From: Kosakonia radicincitans DSM 16656
GTDB taxonomy: Bacteria; Pseudomonadota; Gammaproteobacteria; Enterobacterales; Enterobacteriaceae
NCBI RefSeq assembly: GCF_000280495.2
Contig: NZ_CP018016.1
Coordinates: 4,588,001 to 4,652,000 of the forward strand
Length of the DNA: 64,000 bases
Reading direction: 5' to 3'
Of this stretch, positions 42,834-55,808 are shown one piece after another. Positions within the stretch are counted from its first letter, which is position 1. Each line of letters opens with the position of its first letter. Below the pieces are notes generated by a model. It saw nothing but the letters and a program-made list of their open reading frames with translations. It did no database searches and was not told where the DNA came from. A program made the translations under genes and the position numbers.

Positions 42834-43862
42834 TTATTCGTCTTGTTGATTAACCTTGCGCTCGACGGCTTTCAGGCGCTTGCTCATATCATCAATATTC
42901 ATCACCAGGGCTGCGGTTTTTCGCCACACTTTATTTGGCTGTAGTGGGATACCTGAGGAGTAGACTCCTGGCTCAGTGATAGGACGCATGACCATCCCCA
43001 TCCCCGTTACGGTAACCTTGTCGCAAATTTCCATATGCCCATTGATTACGCTGGCGCCGCCGATCATGCAATAGCGGCCAATTTTCAGGCTGCCCGCCAT
43101 GATTACGCCACCGGCAACCGCCGTATTGTCGCCAATCACAACGTTATGTGCAATCTGGCACTGGTTATCAATGATTACGCCGTTGCCAATGCGGGTATCG
43201 TCAAGCGCGCCGCGATCGATTGTAGTACAGGCGCCAATCTCAACATTGTTGCCAATGATAACGCGGCCAAGCTGCGGGATTTTAACCCAATTTCCACGAT
43301 CGTTGGCGTAACCGAAACCATCAGAACCGATCACCGTTCCTGATTGCACCAGGCAATTTTCACCGATCTCAATCTCGTGGTAAACGGTCACATTTGCCCA
43401 CAAACGCGAACCCGCACCAATTTTCGTCTTTTTCCCAACAAAGCAACCCGCGCCGATAATAACGTTATCGCCCAGGACAACGCCGGATTCGATCACCGCA
43501 TTTGCGCCGATTGCTACATTGCTACCCAGAGTGGCCGTTGCGTCAATCACCGCGCCAGGCGCGATGCTGGTCGCCGGCTGCGGCGTGGTATCAAGAATTT
43601 GGGCCATACGCGCGTAGGTCAGGTACGGATTTTTTACGACCAGCGCTGCGCTTTTGGCAAAAGGAAGATCGTCTTGCGTCATAACGACAGCAGACGCCTG
43701 ACATCCGGTCAGGTGTTCACGGTACTTGGGGTTGACCATGAAAGTGATATGACCTGCTTCGGCAGATTGCATGGACGCAACGCCGGTGATGACGATATCG
43801 CCATCACCGTGTAATTCTGCATCCAACTGCTGAGCTAAATCAGCCAGTCGAATTGAAGGCAT
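42834..43862 (-). CDS. lpxD: UDP-3-O-(3-hydroxymyristoyl)glucosamine N-acyltransferase
   Basis: The 342-residue protein (E. coli 341) has an N-terminal uridine-binding domain (about 1-100), a left-handed beta-helix of hexapeptide repeats (about 105-305), and a C-terminal helix. The catalytic His is in [14 protein letters not shown]. It adds the N-linked hydroxymyristoyl chain in lipid A synthesis. It starts 3 bp after skp and is therefore cotranscribed. Confidence 0.97.
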   Translation of the reverse strand: MPSIRLADLAQQLDAELHGDGDIVITGVASMQSAEAGHITFMVNPKYREHLTGCQASAVVMTQDDLPFAKSAALVVKNPYLTYARMAQILDTTPQPATSIAPGAVIDATATLGSNVAIGANAVIESGVVLGDNVIIGAGCFVGKKTKIGAGSRLWANVTVYHEIEIGENCLVQSGTVIGSDGFGYANDRGNWVKIPQLGRVIIGNNVEIGACTTIDRGALDDTRIGNGVIIDNQCQIAHNVVIGDNTAVAGGVIMAGSLKIGRYCMIGGASVINGHMEICDKVTVTGMGMVMRPITEPGVYSSGIPLQPNKVWRKTAALVMNIDDMSKRLKAVERKVNQQDE

Positions 43863-43865
43863 TAC

Positions 43866-44360
43866 TTATTTAACCTGTTTCAGTACATCAGCAGTGATGT
43901 CTTTTACATCGTTGCTGTTGTAAATAACGGCGTTGGAAGGAATAACCAGATCAACACCCTGATCGGCAGCGACTTTTTTCACTGCAGTCTGAATGCGAGT
44001 CACCAGCTTGCCACGTTCTTCGTTAGAACGACGAGCTTGATCCTGCTCGAAAGCCTGTGCTTTCTGAGCAAATGCCTGACGACCTGACGCGATGTCTTTT
44101 TCCAGCTTGCTGCGATCGCTCGCCTTCATGGTAGAGCCATCACGTTGCAGACGCTGAGCTTTGGCTTGCAGGTCGGATTCCATGCTCTGCAGTTCGCTTG
44201 CGCGACCGCCGAATTCGTTTTTCATCGTCTGAGAAACGCCGGAACTCTGCGCAACCTGTTGCAACAGGCTACCCATATCAACAATTGCAATCTTGTCAGC
44301 GGCTTGCGCTGACGCTGCCATTGCTAAACCGAAACCTGCCGCTAATAACAACTTTTTCAC
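43866..44360 (-). CDS. skp: Periplasmic chaperone Skp (OmpH)
   Basis: The 164-residue protein (E. coli 161) has a cleavable signal peptide ending ASAQAA (about 1-20), a short beta core, and long charged coiled-coil tentacles (about 45-130, [20 protein letters not shown]). Trimers hold unfolded outer-membrane proteins for BamA, encoded directly upstream. A TGTACC/GGTACA hairpin (44384-44399) lies in the bamA-skp gap and may adjust expression. Confidence 0.96.
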   Translation of the reverse strand: MKKLLLAAGFGLAMAASAQAADKIAIVDMGSLLQQVAQSSGVSQTMKNEFGGRASELQSMESDLQAKAQRLQRDGSTMKASDRSKLEKDIASGRQAFAQKAQAFEQDQARRSNEERGKLVTRIQTAVKKVAADQGVDLVIPSNAVIYNSNDVKDITADVLKQVK

Positions 44361-44477
44361 AATTTACTCCTTACCATCCCGTTTGTACCCGGAGGTACAG
44401 CTCTTTGCGTGGCCGGGCTTCCGGTTGAAAGCCTCAGCCATCACTACACTGCGAATGCATTCCGTTGCTGTGCGGAA

Positions 44478-46892
44478 TTACCAGGTTTTACCAATGTTAA
44501 ACTGGAACTGTTCCGCTTTGTCTCCATCGTACTTTTTAAACGGCTGGGCGTAGGAGAATACCAACGGCCCCAATGGGGACATCCATTGTAATGCGATACC
44601 AGCAGACATGCGGATATTACTCGGATCGCTATAATCCGGAATACCCAGCGCCTTCATTTCTGCTGTATTTTGCCAATTTGTATCCCATACGCTACCAGCA
44701 TCCCAGAAGAATGAGGTACGTACAGAGTTAGCATATTTGTCGCTGATAAACGGCGTCGGCGTGATGAACTCAACGCTGGCCACGCCCATGGCATTACCAC
44801 CTACTGCATCATCAGACTTACAGTATTTCGAAGTCGTTGTATTACAGTTATCCAACCCACTGCCACCGTAATAAACGGCTTTCGGACCGATGTTGTTGGA
44901 CTGGAAGCCACGAACAGTGCTGGAACCACCGGCGTAGAAGTTCTCATAGAATGGCATCTCTTTGCCACCTAAACCGTCACCATAGCCCCAACGAGTACGA
45001 CCCAGAATCACCCATTTGTGATCGGCGTCAATCGGGAAATAGGAGGCGGTATCCACCGTCACTTTGTAGAACTCGTTATCAGAGCCAGGAACCGTAACTT
45101 TACCGTTCAGGTTTACGCGCGAGCCCTTCGTCGGGAAGTACCCACGGTCGAGGTTGTTATACGTCCAACCATAGTTGAAGGTGAAATCGTCCGCCGAGTA
45201 ACCGTTGTTATCACTCGTGGTGCTGGCATTCTGACCTACGGAATCCAGATAACGCCACATCGCCACCTGAGGTTCCATTTTCGACAGGCTGTTATGAACG
45301 TAACCTAAGCCTGCACGCAAGGTGTTGTACTCGTTGATCGGGAACCCGAGGGTACCATCCAGACCGTAGCTCTTGTTGGTATAAGAAGAAAGGTCTGCAT
45401 CGTCAGCTTTAAAGTCGTTATAGAAGATACGACCACCGAGGCTAACGCCGTCAACCGTGAAGTACGGGTTGGTAACGGAGAATTCAGAGTAGGTCTGGTA
45501 GTCGTTTTTGGTCCCACTGATACCCACAGAGTAGCCGGTGCCTAACCAGTTATCCTGCTGTACGCCGACCTGGAAGCTGACGCCGCTCTCAGTACCATAG
45601 CCAACACCGAAGTTGAAGCTACCGGTATTACGCTCTTTCACTTTATAGACGACATCAACTTGATCCGGGCTGCCCGGAACACGCTGCGTTTCGGTATCTA
45701 CCGTCTCGAAATAGCCCAGACGGTTCAGACGCTCTTTACCCTGATCGACCAAATCGCTGCCCAACCACGCCCCTTCCATCTGGCGCATTTCGCGACGCAG
45801 AACGGCATCTTTTGAGGTGTCATTGCCTTCAAAGCGGATCTTGCGAACATAAAAACGGTTGCCAGCATCCACATTGATATGCAGCTTAACGGTTTTGTCT
45901 GTATCGTTGATTTCAGGTTGAGACTGAACGCGCGGATAAGCGTAACCATAGCGACCAAGAAGCTTTTTAATATCATCTTCCATTTTGGTTACTTTGGTGC
46001 CGTTATACAGCTCGCCCGGCTCGATCTTCGTCAGGCTTTCTATCTCTGCGGAGTGACCAGCAAGGTTACCGCTCACCTGCACGCTGGAGAGCTTGTACTG
46101 CTCGCCCTCGGTCACGTTGATGGTAATGTAGATGCCTTTTTTATCCGGCGTCAGGCTAACCTGAGTCGAATCAATGTTAAAGCGGGCATAACCACGATCC
46201 AAATAGTAGCTGCGCAAACTTTCCAGATCGCCAGCCAGTTTCTGTTTCTGGTATTTGCGATCGCCAATCACGTTCCACCATGGCACTTCATCGCGCAGCT
46301 GGAAGCTGGAGATGAGTTGTTCGGTGGTAAATGCGTGGTTACCGACGATATTAATCTGTTGGATTTGCGCGGAAACGCCTTCCTGGAATACCAGTTTCAG
46401 GTCAACGCGGTTGCGCGGCAGCGGGGTCACGACAGCTTTAACGCTGGCGCTGTATTTACCTACGCTGTAGTAGAAATCTTCCAGCCCCTTTTCGATATCG
46501 GACAGAGTTGTGCGGTCCAGTGATTCACCCACACGCACGCCAGAAGCTTCGAGGTTCTGTTTCAGCATGTCATCTTTCACCGACTTGTTACCGGAGAAAG
46601 TAATGCTGGCGATTGTCGGGCGTTCTTTCACCTGGACAAGTAAGGTATCACCATCACGCAGGACGCGAACATCCTCGAAGTTGCCGGTGGCAAACAACGC
46701 GCGAATGGTGTTACTGATATCTTCATCATTCACCGTATCGCCAGGGCGTACTGGCATACTGAGGAGGGCCGCACCAACGGCGACACGCTGTAGGCCTTCG
46801 AAATGAATGTCTTTCACTACGAACCCTTCAGCACCGTATACGGTGGCGCTGCTAAACAGCAGCGACGCTATGAGCAACTTTTTCATCGCCAT
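44478..46892 (-). CDS. bamA: Outer-membrane protein assembly factor BamA
   Basis: The 804-residue Omp85 protein (E. coli 810) has a 20-residue signal peptide, five POTRA domains (about 21-420) and a 16-strand barrel ending in [10 protein letters not shown]. The loop 6 VRGFQ motif (about residue 660, [12 protein letters not shown]) is intact. Just after it the extracellular segment [20 protein letters not shown] is shorter than and different from the E. coli loop, and it keeps two cysteines ([14 protein letters not shown]). It folds barrels into the outer membrane with BamB-E. rseP lies 31 bp upstream. Confidence 0.97.
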   Translation of the reverse strand: MAMKKLLIASLLFSSATVYGAEGFVVKDIHFEGLQRVAVGAALLSMPVRPGDTVNDEDISNTIRALFATGNFEDVRVLRDGDTLLVQVKERPTIASITFSGNKSVKDDMLKQNLEASGVRVGESLDRTTLSDIEKGLEDFYYSVGKYSASVKAVVTPLPRNRVDLKLVFQEGVSAQIQQINIVGNHAFTTEQLISSFQLRDEVPWWNVIGDRKYQKQKLAGDLESLRSYYLDRGYARFNIDSTQVSLTPDKKGIYITINVTEGEQYKLSSVQVSGNLAGHSAEIESLTKIEPGELYNGTKVTKMEDDIKKLLGRYGYAYPRVQSQPEINDTDKTVKLHINVDAGNRFYVRKIRFEGNDTSKDAVLRREMRQMEGAWLGSDLVDQGKERLNRLGYFETVDTETQRVPGSPDQVDVVYKVKERNTGSFNFGVGYGTESGVSFQVGVQQDNWLGTGYSVGISGTKNDYQTYSEFSVTNPYFTVDGVSLGGRIFYNDFKADDADLSSYTNKSYGLDGTLGFPINEYNTLRAGLGYVHNSLSKMEPQVAMWRYLDSVGQNASTTSDNNGYSADDFTFNYGWTYNNLDRGYFPTKGSRVNLNGKVTVPGSDNEFYKVTVDTASYFPIDADHKWVILGRTRWGYGDGLGGKEMPFYENFYAGGSSTVRGFQSNNIGPKAVYYGGSGLDNCNTTTSKYCKSDDAVGGNAMGVASVEFITPTPFISDKYANSVRTSFFWDAGSVWDTNWQNTAEMKALGIPDYSDPSNIRMSAGIALQWMSPLGPLVFSYAQPFKKYDGDKAEQFQFNIGKTW

Positions 46893-46923
46893 CGTTATTA
46901 TGCGTTCTTCCTAACAAACTCTC

Positions 46924-48273
46924 TTACAACCGAGAGAAATCATTGAAAAGTGCAAGCCCCATTAACAGCACCAGCAAAATAGAGCCAATGCGATAACTAA
47001 AGTCTTGAACTCGCTCGGATACCGGTCCGCCCTTCAGCTTCTCAATCGCCAAAAACAGCAGATGCCCACCATCAAGGACGGGTAATGGGAACAGGTTAAT
47101 AATGCCTAAGTTCACGCTTATCAATGCGAGGAACATCAGGTAGTAAATCAACCCGAACTCCGCTGACATCCCAGCCCCCTGAGCAATTGAGATTGGCCCA
47201 CTGAGGTTGTTCAGTTTTACATCACCGGTGATCAATTTCCCCAACATACTGACCGTCAGCTTCATCAATTGCCACGTTTTATCTGTGGCTTCAACAATAG
47301 CGCTAAATGGCCCGTACTGGCGTACTGTCTTATATTCATCTGGCAGCGGAATAACTTTAGGCACAACGCCCGCGAAACCCTCTGCTTTGCTACCGGGTTT
47401 TGTATCCGGTATCAGTGTTAAAGACAAGGGAGCCCCCTGTCTTTCTACTTCCAACGCTAACGGCGTTCCCGGATTATCCCGCACCAGAGTAACGAACGTC
47501 ATCCACTGAGTTAACTGCTGACCATCGACTTTAACGATCCTGTCGCCAGCTTGCAAACCTGCTTTACTGGCCGCTGACCCCACCTGCACCTCCGCGAGGA
47601 TAGGCTCAAGCTGCGCAGCACGTGGTCGAATACCCAGCGCTGCTACCGGATCGTCTTTATCAGGTTGAAAAGCCCAGTGACGTAAATCCACGACCTTTTC
47701 CTGACGATTGTTGCTACCGAACGGCGCTACGCTGACCGTCATCTGGCTATCGCCGATTTTTGACACCAACTGTAAGCGCACAGCATCCCAATCAGGCGTT
47801 TCGATGCCATCAATCGATTTAAGTTCCATTCCGGGTGCAATTTGCGCGTTTGCGGCAATGGAGTTGGGTGTTATTTCACCAACAACCGGGCGAACACCGG
47901 GGACACCGATGATAAACACCAGCCAGTAGGCGAAGATGGCAAAGATAAAATTAGCGATTGGACCTGCGGCAATAACGGCAGCGCGCTGGCCAACCGTTTT
48001 ATTGTTGAAGGCGTAATGGCGCATTTCCGGAGCAACCGGTTCAACGCGCTCATCCAGCATTTTGACGTAACCACCCAGTGGAATCAGGGCAATCACAAAT
48101 TCGGTCCCGTGCTTGTCTGTACGACGACAGAGCGCTTTGCCAAAGCCGATGGAAAACCGCTCTACCCGTACGCCACAGCGACGAGCAACCCAGAAATGGC
48201 CAAATTCATGCACGGTGATCAACACACCCAGCGCAACTATGAACGCCGCCAGATTCCAGAGAATGCTCAGCAT
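46924..48273 (-). CDS. rseP: Site-2 intramembrane zinc metalloprotease RseP
   Basis: ATG at 48273 gives 449 residues (E. coli 450), starting [11 protein letters not shown]; the longer frame to 48288 is rejected. The zinc site is HEFGH (H22, E23, H26) in the first membrane helix, and the third ligand region is [10 protein letters not shown] near the C-terminus. Two periplasmic PDZ domains lie between. It performs the second cut of the anti-sigma factor RseA, releasing sigma-E, and clears signal peptides. Confidence 0.96.
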   Translation of the reverse strand: MLSILWNLAAFIVALGVLITVHEFGHFWVARRCGVRVERFSIGFGKALCRRTDKHGTEFVIALIPLGGYVKMLDERVEPVAPEMRHYAFNNKTVGQRAAVIAAGPIANFIFAIFAYWLVFIIGVPGVRPVVGEITPNSIAANAQIAPGMELKSIDGIETPDWDAVRLQLVSKIGDSQMTVSVAPFGSNNRQEKVVDLRHWAFQPDKDDPVAALGIRPRAAQLEPILAEVQVGSAASKAGLQAGDRIVKVDGQQLTQWMTFVTLVRDNPGTPLALEVERQGAPLSLTLIPDTKPGSKAEGFAGVVPKVIPLPDEYKTVRQYGPFSAIVEATDKTWQLMKLTVSMLGKLITGDVKLNNLSGPISIAQGAGMSAEFGLIYYLMFLALISVNLGIINLFPLPVLDGGHLLFLAIEKLKGGPVSERVQDFSYRIGSILLVLLMGLALFNDFSRL

Positions 48274-48284
48274 AAAACCTTCCG

Positions 48285-49142
48285 TCAAATCGTCCTGAAA
48301 ACCAGCAATAACAGGCAGGCAAATACGGGTACTGCCGCTGTCAGGCTGTCAATGCGATCCAGTATACCGCCATGACCCGGAATAAGATGACCACTATCTT
48401 TAATACCGGCTTCACGCTTGAACATACTTTCGGTTAAATCGCCCAGCACGGAGGCCAGTGCAGCCACCACAGAGCAAATCAGCAAAGTAGATGGTGTTAT
48501 CTCGAGATTCGCCCAAGCGCCGTAACCCCAGGAGATCACCCCGGCAGTCAGCAGGCCGCCGAGAAAACCTTGCCAGGTTTTTCCCGGAGAGACTTTTGGT
48601 GCCAGCTTATGTTTGCCGAATAATTTACCAAACATGTATGCGCCGGAATCAGCTCCCCAGACGAGGATCATGACATACAGTAACCACAGCGCGCCATCAT
48701 AGTGGTTATCGTTGTAGTGCCAGGCGCGCAGTGCCAGCATGCCCCAAAAAAAAGGCACAATCGTTAATATGCCAAACACAAGACGCAAAACTCTGGAGTT
48801 GCGCCACAACGCGGCAGACGCCGGGTAACTCAATACCAACAACAGCGCGCCCACCCACCAGGCCAGCGAGGCCCAAAGCGAGAGTTCCACCAGCGGTTGA
48901 TGGATATTATTGTGATATTGCGGCAACAGCAGCAACATGAGCGCCAACAGCAGCCCGCACAATACCGCCAGCCAAACCCGCTGAGAACGGGACGAAAAAC
49001 CGCTTAGTTGCCCCCACTCCCACGCAGCAAGCATACAAACAGCGAGCGTAACGATCGCAAAACCCACCAGCGGCAACCAAAAAAGGGCTGCGATAACTAT
49101 GGGAATTAATACAAAAGCAGAAATCAGGCGATACTTCAGCAA
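48285..49142 (-). CDS. cdsA: Phosphatidate cytidylyltransferase
   Basis: The 285-residue protein (as in E. coli) has about eight membrane helices and the full family signature [20 protein letters not shown] followed by GILDRID. It makes CDP-diacylglycerol from phosphatidate and CTP, the precursor of all phospholipids. It starts 12 bp after uppS. Confidence 0.97.
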   Translation of the reverse strand: MLKYRLISAFVLIPIVIAALFWLPLVGFAIVTLAVCMLAAWEWGQLSGFSSRSQRVWLAVLCGLLLALMLLLLPQYHNNIHQPLVELSLWASLAWWVGALLLVLSYPASAALWRNSRVLRLVFGILTIVPFFWGMLALRAWHYNDNHYDGALWLLYVMILVWGADSGAYMFGKLFGKHKLAPKVSPGKTWQGFLGGLLTAGVISWGYGAWANLEITPSTLLICSVVAALASVLGDLTESMFKREAGIKDSGHLIPGHGGILDRIDSLTAAVPVFACLLLLVFRTI

Positions 49143-49154
49143 AAGCTACCCCCA

Positions 49155-49913
49155 TCAGGCGTTTTCGCCACCAGGCTCGGTGCCGCCGAAACGACGCTCT
49201 CGATTGGCAAAGGCATGCAGCGCACCTTCAAAGTCTTGTTCATCAAAATCGGGCCAAAGAACATCAGTAAAGTAAAGTTCGGCATAGGCAATTTGCCAAA
49301 GTAAAAAGTTACTTATGCGATGTTCTCCACCAGTCCTAATCACTAAATCAACGGGAGCCAGCTCATGCATGCAGACTTGCTTATTAAGCGTTCCTTCATC
49401 AATTTGATCCGGGCGTAACAGCCCTTCCTGCACTTGCACGGCTAATTGCCGGACTCCCTGAACGATATCCCAGCGACCACCATAGTTCGCTGCGATATTC
49501 AGCGTCAGCCCGGTATTCTGGGCGGTCAACGCTTCTGCTTTGCGGATACGCTCCTGCAAACGCATATTAAAACGACTGGTATCACCAATGATGCGCAAGC
49601 GCACATTGTGGCGGTGCAGGCTTTTTACTTCGCTATCCAGCGCCCACACAAACAGCTCCATCAGCGCGCTAACTTCCTGCGCCGGGCGATTCCAGTTTTC
49701 ACTACTAAAAGCATAAAGCGTCAGTGCATCGATACCATTGTTGGCGGCAAATGAGACCGCGCGGCGAACAGACTTTGCTCCAGCTCTGTGACCAAAGGCG
49801 CGGAGTTTCCCCTGTCTTTTTGCCCAGCGACCATTGCCATCCATGATTATCGCAACATGGCGGCAGCCATGTGTTGGCAAATTTTCGCTTATCGGTTGGT
49901 TAACTGACAACAT
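49155..49913 (-). CDS. uppS: Undecaprenyl diphosphate synthase
   Basis: The 252-residue protein (E. coli 253; also ispU) is a cis-prenyltransferase with catalytic Asp25 in [12 protein letters not shown], the [12 protein letters not shown] substrate segment and the C-terminal [15 protein letters not shown]. It makes the C55 carrier for peptidoglycan and O-antigen. Its IPP comes from the pathway that Dxr, encoded next door, begins. Confidence 0.97.
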   Translation of the reverse strand: MLSVNQPISENLPTHGCRHVAIIMDGNGRWAKRQGKLRAFGHRAGAKSVRRAVSFAANNGIDALTLYAFSSENWNRPAQEVSALMELFVWALDSEVKSLHRHNVRLRIIGDTSRFNMRLQERIRKAEALTAQNTGLTLNIAANYGGRWDIVQGVRQLAVQVQEGLLRPDQIDEGTLNKQVCMHELAPVDLVIRTGGEHRISNFLLWQIAYAELYFTDVLWPDFDEQDFEGALHAFANRERRFGGTEPGGENA

Positions 49914-49972
49914 AACGCGTTTTAGTCCCTGAAAAGGATTTAGCGGTACTCAGGAATACAAAGCCCTTACGC

Positions 49973-49997
49973 AAAAAAGCCGCGTAAACCACGGCTT
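49973..49997 (-). terminator. Terminator after dxr
   Basis: On the minus strand AAGCCG pairs with CGGCTT (49992-49997 and 49977-49982) around a 9-nt loop, followed by T6. It lies in the 185-bp dxr-uppS gap, which suggests that uppS has its own promoter or receives read-through. Confidence 0.72.
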
Positions 49998-50098
49998 ACA
50001 CAATCCGCCATATCACAAACTGGCAATTTTGTGGCGCAGACTATATCACCGAAGCCTAACGCTAACAAATAGCACCGTTGCTCATGACTGTAATATCA

Positions 50099-51295
50099 CT
50101 AGCTTGCGAGACGCATCACTTGTTTTTGCGCAGCCTCACGAGCTTGCGCATCGACAGCAAGTACATCATCAATACTCTGCGGCTCTCGCAAATCCATCTG
50201 CTCAAGCACAGACAGATTAAGGGCTGCGATATCTGTGAAACGGATTGCAGATGCCAGGAATGCCGAGACAGTCACCTCGTTTGCTGCGTTCAGCGCCGTT
50301 GTCGCCGCCTGCCCTTCATCGGAGGCATCAATAGCCAGCTTCAGACAAGGATAGCGAGCGAAATCAGGCTCTGCGAAACTTAATGAACTCAGTTTGCAAA
50401 AATCGAGGGCATTGACGCCAGACGGCACACGCTCAGGCCACGCCATCGTATGTGCAATGGGTGTACGCATATCCGGCTCACCCAACTGCGCCAAAACACT
50501 GCCATCCTGATAGCGAACCATAGAGTGGATCACCGATTGCGGGTGAATCAGCACTTCCATCTGGCGGGCAGAGGCATTAAACAACCAGCGTGCTTCAATG
50601 TATTCCAGACCTTTATTCATCATGGTGGCGGAATCAACGGAGATTTTACGTCCCATTGACCAGTTCGGATGACGACATGCCTGATCCGGCGTCATTGCTG
50701 CCAAATCAGACAGCGGCGTCTCCCGGAACGGGCCACCAGACCCGGTAAGCAGAATAGAGGAAACCCCATTCAGCTCAAGATCAGCGTACCCCAGGTTCTG
50801 CTGAATTGTTTCCGGTAAACTCTGAAAAATCGCGTTATGCTCGCTATCAACCGGCAAAAGCCGCGCGCCGCTCTCTTTCACCGCCTCCATAAACAGACGC
50901 CCGCAGGTTACCAGCGCCTCTTTATTAGCAAGCAAAACGGTTTTACCGGCGCGAATGGCAGCCAGTGTAGGCACCAGTCCGGCGGCACCGACAATCGCTG
51001 CCATCACCTGATCGACGCCATTTAGCGCGGCCATTTCGCAAGCGGCTTGTTGGCCACTGAGGACTTCCGTACGGCAGCCATGCTCACGCAGCGCCAGTTT
51101 CACTTGCTGTGCGCTGTGCGCGTCATCCATTACGGCGAAACGAGGAGAGAATTCGAGACACTGCTCAATCATACGGGCAACGTTCTTACCCGCGACAAGC
51201 GCAGTAACGGAAAAGCGTTCAGGGTTATGGCGAACCACATCAAGCGTGCTGCAACCAATAGAACCCGTTGAGCCCAGAAGGGTTAAATGCTTCAT
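50099..51295 (-). CDS. dxr: 1-deoxy-D-xylulose 5-phosphate reductoisomerase
   Basis: ATG at 51295 gives 398 residues, the E. coli Dxr (IspC) length; the extension to 51349 is rejected. The NADPH site is [11 protein letters not shown] at the N-terminus, the metal and substrate site is [13 protein letters not shown], and GSGGPFRE and [16 protein letters not shown] follow. It makes MEP, the committed step of the non-mevalonate pathway. Confidence 0.97.
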   Translation of the reverse strand: MKHLTLLGSTGSIGCSTLDVVRHNPERFSVTALVAGKNVARMIEQCLEFSPRFAVMDDAHSAQQVKLALREHGCRTEVLSGQQAACEMAALNGVDQVMAAIVGAAGLVPTLAAIRAGKTVLLANKEALVTCGRLFMEAVKESGARLLPVDSEHNAIFQSLPETIQQNLGYADLELNGVSSILLTGSGGPFRETPLSDLAAMTPDQACRHPNWSMGRKISVDSATMMNKGLEYIEARWLFNASARQMEVLIHPQSVIHSMVRYQDGSVLAQLGEPDMRTPIAHTMAWPERVPSGVNALDFCKLSSLSFAEPDFARYPCLKLAIDASDEGQAATTALNAANEVTVSAFLASAIRFTDIAALNLSVLEQMDLREPQSIDDVLAVDAQAREAAQKQVMRLAS

Positions 51296-51391
51296 TAAAC
51301 GCTCACAATGTTGCGAGGATAAAAAGCAAAACGCCGCCAGCAAAGCCACCGGAATGGCTCTCTGTACGGCGTTTTAGTCGGTTTTTTCGAA

Positions 51392-51949
51392 TCAGAACTG
51401 CATCAGTTCTGCTTCTTTGTCCGCCAGCGCCGCTTCCACTTTTTTAATCGCGGCGTCGGTCAGCTTCTGCACGTCTTCTTGTGAACGACGATCGTCATCT
51501 TCACTGATTTCTTTATCTTTCAGCAGCGCTTTTACTTTATCGTTCGCGTCACGGCGGACGTTACGTACCGCAACACGCGCCTGTTCAGCTTCGCCGCGCA
51601 CGACTTTAATCAGATCTTTACGACGTTCTTCCGTCAGCGCCGGCAGCGGAACGCGGATATCGCTACCCGCAGAGCTTGGATTCAGGCCCAGGTCAGAGGT
51701 CAGAATCGCTTTCTCAACAGCAGGGCTCATAGAACGATCGAACACGTTGATTTTCAGAGTACGGGAGTCTTCTACCGTCACGCTGGCCAGCTGACGCAGC
51801 GGAGTCGGCGTACCGTAATATTCCACAACGATGCCATCCAGCAGGCTCGGGGAAGCGCGGCCAGTACGCACTTTGCTGATTTGGGTTTTGAACGCTTCAA
51901 CGCATTTTTCCATGCGTACTTCAGCATCTTTTCTGATATCACTAATCAC
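51392..51949 (-). CDS. frr: Ribosome recycling factor
   Basis: The start is GTG at 51949, giving 185 residues identical in length to E. coli RRF and beginning [16 protein letters not shown]; a longer ATG frame to 52027 is rejected. The protein is a three-helix bundle with an inserted beta/alpha domain (about 30-105). With EF-G it splits post-termination ribosomes. pyrH is 149 bp upstream, dxr 96 bp downstream. Confidence 0.96.
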   Translation of the reverse strand: MISDIRKDAEVRMEKCVEAFKTQISKVRTGRASPSLLDGIVVEYYGTPTPLRQLASVTVEDSRTLKINVFDRSMSPAVEKAILTSDLGLNPSSAGSDIRVPLPALTEERRKDLIKVVRGEAEQARVAVRNVRRDANDKVKALLKDKEISEDDDRRSQEDVQKLTDAAIKKVEAALADKEAELMQF

Positions 51950-52098
51950 GTTACGGATCCTTGAAATCTTGTCGCAGACAGGCCATACGGCGGGTGTGCT
52001 AAGTATAGCCTGTTCAATTAATGGCACCGCGAAGATGCCAGAAAGGACTGCTTAATAAATTAAAGCGGAATCTTACCTTTATTTATTGCTTACGGGAA

Positions 52099-52824
52099 TT
52101 ATTCCGTAATCAATGTGCCTTCTTTTTCGCCCATGACAACGCGACGCAGCGCGCCAGGTTTGTTCATGTTAAATACGCGAATCGGCAATTTGTGGTCGCG
52201 AGCCAGCGTAAAGGCTGCCAGATCCATCACTTTCAGTTCTTTGTCCAGCACTTCGGTATAGGTCAGTTGCTCACACAGGGTGGCGGTCGGATCCTGTACC
52301 GGATCGGCAGTGAATACACCGTCAACTTTCGTCGCTTTCAATACCACATCAGCTTCGATTTCGATGCCGCGCAGGCACGCAGCAGAATCGGTGGTAAAGA
52401 ACGGGTTACCCGTACCTGCACTAAAAATCACAACGCGATTATTACGCAGCAGGCTGATCGCTTCTGCCCAACTGTAATTATCACAGACGCCATTCAGCGG
52501 AAAAGCAGACATCAAACGCGCGTTCACATAGGCACGATGCAACGCATCACGCATTGCCAGGCCGTTCATAACCGTCGCCAGCATACCCATGTGGTCGCCC
52601 ACAACACGGTTCATCCCCGCTTTCGCCAGACCTGCCCCACGGAACAGGTTACCACCGCCAATCACTACGCCAACCTGAACACCCAGTTCAACCAGCTCTT
52701 TAATTTCCTGCGCCATACGGTCGAGAATACTTGCGTCGATACCGAAGCCTTCTGATCCCTGGAGCGCTTCGCCGCTAAGCTTAAGCAGAATGCGTTTGTA
52801 GACGGGTTTTGCATTGGTAGCCAT
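52099..52824 (-). CDS. pyrH: UMP kinase
   Basis: The 241-residue protein has the E. coli PyrH length and belongs to the amino acid kinase family: [26 protein letters not shown] and the ADP site FTADPVQDP. It phosphorylates UMP and is regulated by GTP and UTP. It is an essential gene in the usual tsf-pyrH-frr order. Confidence 0.97.
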   Translation of the reverse strand: MATNAKPVYKRILLKLSGEALQGSEGFGIDASILDRMAQEIKELVELGVQVGVVIGGGNLFRGAGLAKAGMNRVVGDHMGMLATVMNGLAMRDALHRAYVNARLMSAFPLNGVCDNYSWAEAISLLRNNRVVIFSAGTGNPFFTTDSAACLRGIEIEADVVLKATKVDGVFTADPVQDPTATLCEQLTYTEVLDKELKVMDLAAFTLARDHKLPIRVFNMNKPGALRRVVMGEKEGTLITE

Positions 52825-52932
52825 GTTTCTTTCCTGAGACTGTCAACAATTGGACGGGTTTAATACTGGCGTATGATACGTCGCCTGCCAGCGCAAACAC
52901 TAGTGTGCTGGCTGATTTTCAGATGAAGGGCA

Positions 52933-52958
52933 TAAAAAGAAGCCGCCCTCAGGCGGCT
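52933..52958 (-). terminator. Terminator after tsf
   Basis: AGCCGCC (52941-52947) and GGCGGCT (52952-52958) form a 7-bp stem with a 4-nt loop, followed on minus by TCTTTTTATG. Confidence 0.85.
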
Positions 52959-52969
52959 CCTTTTAATGA

Positions 52970-53821
52970 TTAAGACTGCTTGGACATGGCAGCAACTTCT
53001 GCTGCGAAGTCAGTCTCAACTTTCTCGATGCCTTCACCCACTTCGAAGCGAATGAAGCCAGTCACGTCAGCGTTGTGCTCTTTCAGCAGCTGACCAACGG
53101 TTTTGCTCGGTTCCATAACGAAAGGCTGGCCGGTCAGAGAAACTTCGCCGGTGAATTTCTTCATGCGGCCTTCAACCATTTTCTCTGCGATTTCTTTCGG
53201 CTTGCCAGACTGCATGGCGATATCCAGCTGAACCTGGTACTCTTTTTCTACCACTTCAGCGGACACGTCTTCCGGCTTAACGAATTCCGGCTTGCTTGCA
53301 GCGATGTGCATAGCCAGCTGTTTAACCAGCTCTTCGTCAGCATTTTTAGCCGCAACCAGAACACCGATACGTGCGCCGTGCTGGTAAGAGCCCAGAACAT
53401 CACCTTCCAGAGAAGATACGCGACGGATGTTGATGTTCTCACCGATTTTAGCAACCAGCGCTACACGCTCTTCTTCGAACTGTGCTTTCAGAACTTCAAC
53501 GTCAGTGATTTTGCCAGCAACAGCTGCGTCCAGAACTTTGTTCGCAAATGCCTGGAAACCGCCATCTTTAGCAACGAAGTCAGTCTGGCAGTTAACTTCC
53601 AGAATGATGCCGTAGGTGCCATCGATTTTAGTGATGATCACGCCGTCAGCAGCAACGTTGCCTGCTTTTTTGGCAGCTTTGATCGCACCAGATTTACGCA
53701 TGTTCTCGATCGCCAGCTCGATGTCGCCGTTCGCTTCAGTCAGCGCTTTTTTGCAATCCATCATGCCTGCGCCAGTACGTTCACGCAGCTCTTTTACCAG
53801 GGATGCGGTAATTTCAGCCAT
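52970..53821 (-). CDS. tsf: Elongation factor Ts
   Basis: The 283-residue protein (as in E. coli) has the N-terminal UBA-like domain with [16 protein letters not shown], the core with the TDFVAKD loop that works on EF-Tu, and a coiled-coil insert (about 180-225). It exchanges GDP on EF-Tu. It follows rpsB across a partial terminator, an arrangement known to give less tsf than rpsB transcript. Confidence 0.97.
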   Translation of the reverse strand: MAEITASLVKELRERTGAGMMDCKKALTEANGDIELAIENMRKSGAIKAAKKAGNVAADGVIITKIDGTYGIILEVNCQTDFVAKDGGFQAFANKVLDAAVAGKITDVEVLKAQFEEERVALVAKIGENINIRRVSSLEGDVLGSYQHGARIGVLVAAKNADEELVKQLAMHIAASKPEFVKPEDVSAEVVEKEYQVQLDIAMQSGKPKEIAEKMVEGRMKKFTGEVSLTGQPFVMEPSKTVGQLLKEHNADVTGFIRFEVGEGIEKVETDFAAEVAAMSKQS

Positions 53822-53882
53822 TCTTTAATCCTCGGGAGAGATATGACCTGCACGGTTACAGGAACCAAACAGGCTTAAAAGT

Positions 53883-53910
53883 GAAAAAGGGGGCCATAAA
53901 CAGGCCCCCT
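53883..53910 (-). terminator. Attenuating terminator between rpsB and tsf
   Basis: AGGGGGCC (53888-53895) and GGCCCCCT (53903-53910), an 8-bp stem with a 7-nt loop and T5 on the minus strand, lies in the rpsB-tsf gap. tsf needs some read-through, so it is likely partial. Confidence 0.82.
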
Positions 53911-53961
53911 AACCAAACTCGGTACTACCTGCTCAATAAGGGGCTCAGAGAGCGTGCCTTA

Positions 53962-54838
<877 letters not shown>

Positions 54839-54844
54839 GCGCGC

Positions 54845-54874
54845 TTTATACCACAAAATGCCGCAGGAAACCAA
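54845..54874 (-). promoter_or_regulatory. rpsB promoter
   Basis: On the minus strand TTGGTT (54869-54874) and TATAAA (54845-54850) are 18 bp apart, followed by a GCGCGCC discriminator typical of ribosomal promoters. The 307-bp divergent rpsB/map region (54688-54994) otherwise contains only the S2 leader and a possible map -10 (TATAGT, 54959-54964). Confidence 0.65.
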
Positions 54875-54994
54875 TAGTTGTTGACGCAGAGTGCGGTTAC
54901 TGATTCTCAATTTGGCACAAGCCTCGCCTGACTGTTACCATTGACAGCACTAACCTGGTATAGTCGAAAAATTCGACGCTGACGGACCCATTCC

Positions 54995-55786
54995 ATGGCT
55001 ATCTCTATTAAAACTCCTGAAGAAATCGAAAAAATGCGCGTCGCCGGCCGTCTCGCCGCCGAAGTGCTCGAAATGATCGCACCGCACATCAAACCGGGCG
55101 TCACCACCGGCGAACTGGATCGCATCTGCAACGACTACATCGTTAACGAGCAGCATGCAATCTCTGCCTGCCTCGGTTATCACGGCTTCCCGAAATCCGT
55201 GTGCATTTCTATTAATGAAGTGGTTTGCCACGGCATTCCGGATGACGAAAAACACCTGAAAGATGGCGATATCGTCAATATCGACGTGACCGTCATCAAA
55301 GACGAATACCACGGCGATACGTCCAAAATGTTTATTGTCGGCAAACCGACCATCCTGGGCGAGCGCCTGTGCCACGTCACTCAAGAGAGCCTTTACCTGG
55401 CGCTGCGCATGGTGAAACCGGGTATCCGCCTGCGCACGCTGGGCGCTGCGATCCAAAAATACGTTGAAGCGCAGGGCTTTTCCGTGGTGCGTGAATATTG
55501 TGGTCACGGTATTGGCCGTGGCTTCCACGAAGAGCCGCAGGTTCTGCACTATGATGCAGACGACGGCGGCGTTGTGTTGCAGGCCGGTATGACTTTCACG
55601 ATCGAACCGATGGTCAACGCTGGTGATTATCGTATTCGCACCATGAAAGATGGCTGGACGGTAAAAACCAAAGACCGCAGCCTGTCGGCGCAATATGAAC
55701 ATACCATTGTGGTGACCGAAACCGGCTGCGAGATCCTGACACTGCGTAAAGATGACACCATCGACGCGGTGCTGACCGCCGCCTGA
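54995..55786 (+). CDS. map: Methionine aminopeptidase
   Basis: The 263-residue type I enzyme (E. coli 264) has the five metal ligands in place: D97 (NIDVTV), D108 (HGDTS), then the His in GHGIGRGFHE, the Glu in FTIEPMV and the Glu in QYEHTIV. It removes the initiator methionine from nascent chains. It diverges from rpsB and ends at a strong terminator. Confidence 0.97.
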   Translation: MAISIKTPEEIEKMRVAGRLAAEVLEMIAPHIKPGVTTGELDRICNDYIVNEQHAISACLGYHGFPKSVCISINEVVCHGIPDDEKHLKDGDIVNIDVTVIKDEYHGDTSKMFIVGKPTILGERLCHVTQESLYLALRMVKPGIRLRTLGAAIQKYVEAQGFSVVREYCGHGIGRGFHEEPQVLHYDADDGGVVLQAGMTFTIEPMVNAGDYRIRTMKDGWTVKTKDRSLSAQYEHTIVVTETGCEILTLRKDDTIDAVLTAA

Positions 55787-55808
55787 GTCGGTGCGCTTCA
55801 GCTACCTC

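Noticed and set aside
46892-47112. Sigma-E promoter for bamA at AAGTTC (47109) inside rseP
   Set aside because: The minus-strand GAACTT is followed 16 bp later by TTCCC rather than a TCTGA-like -10 element.
54941-54964. TTGACA with TATAGT as a map promoter
   Set aside because: The spacing is only 12 bp, too short for sigma-70. TTACCA at 54935-54940 gives 18 bp, but is a poor -35, so I only mention the -10.
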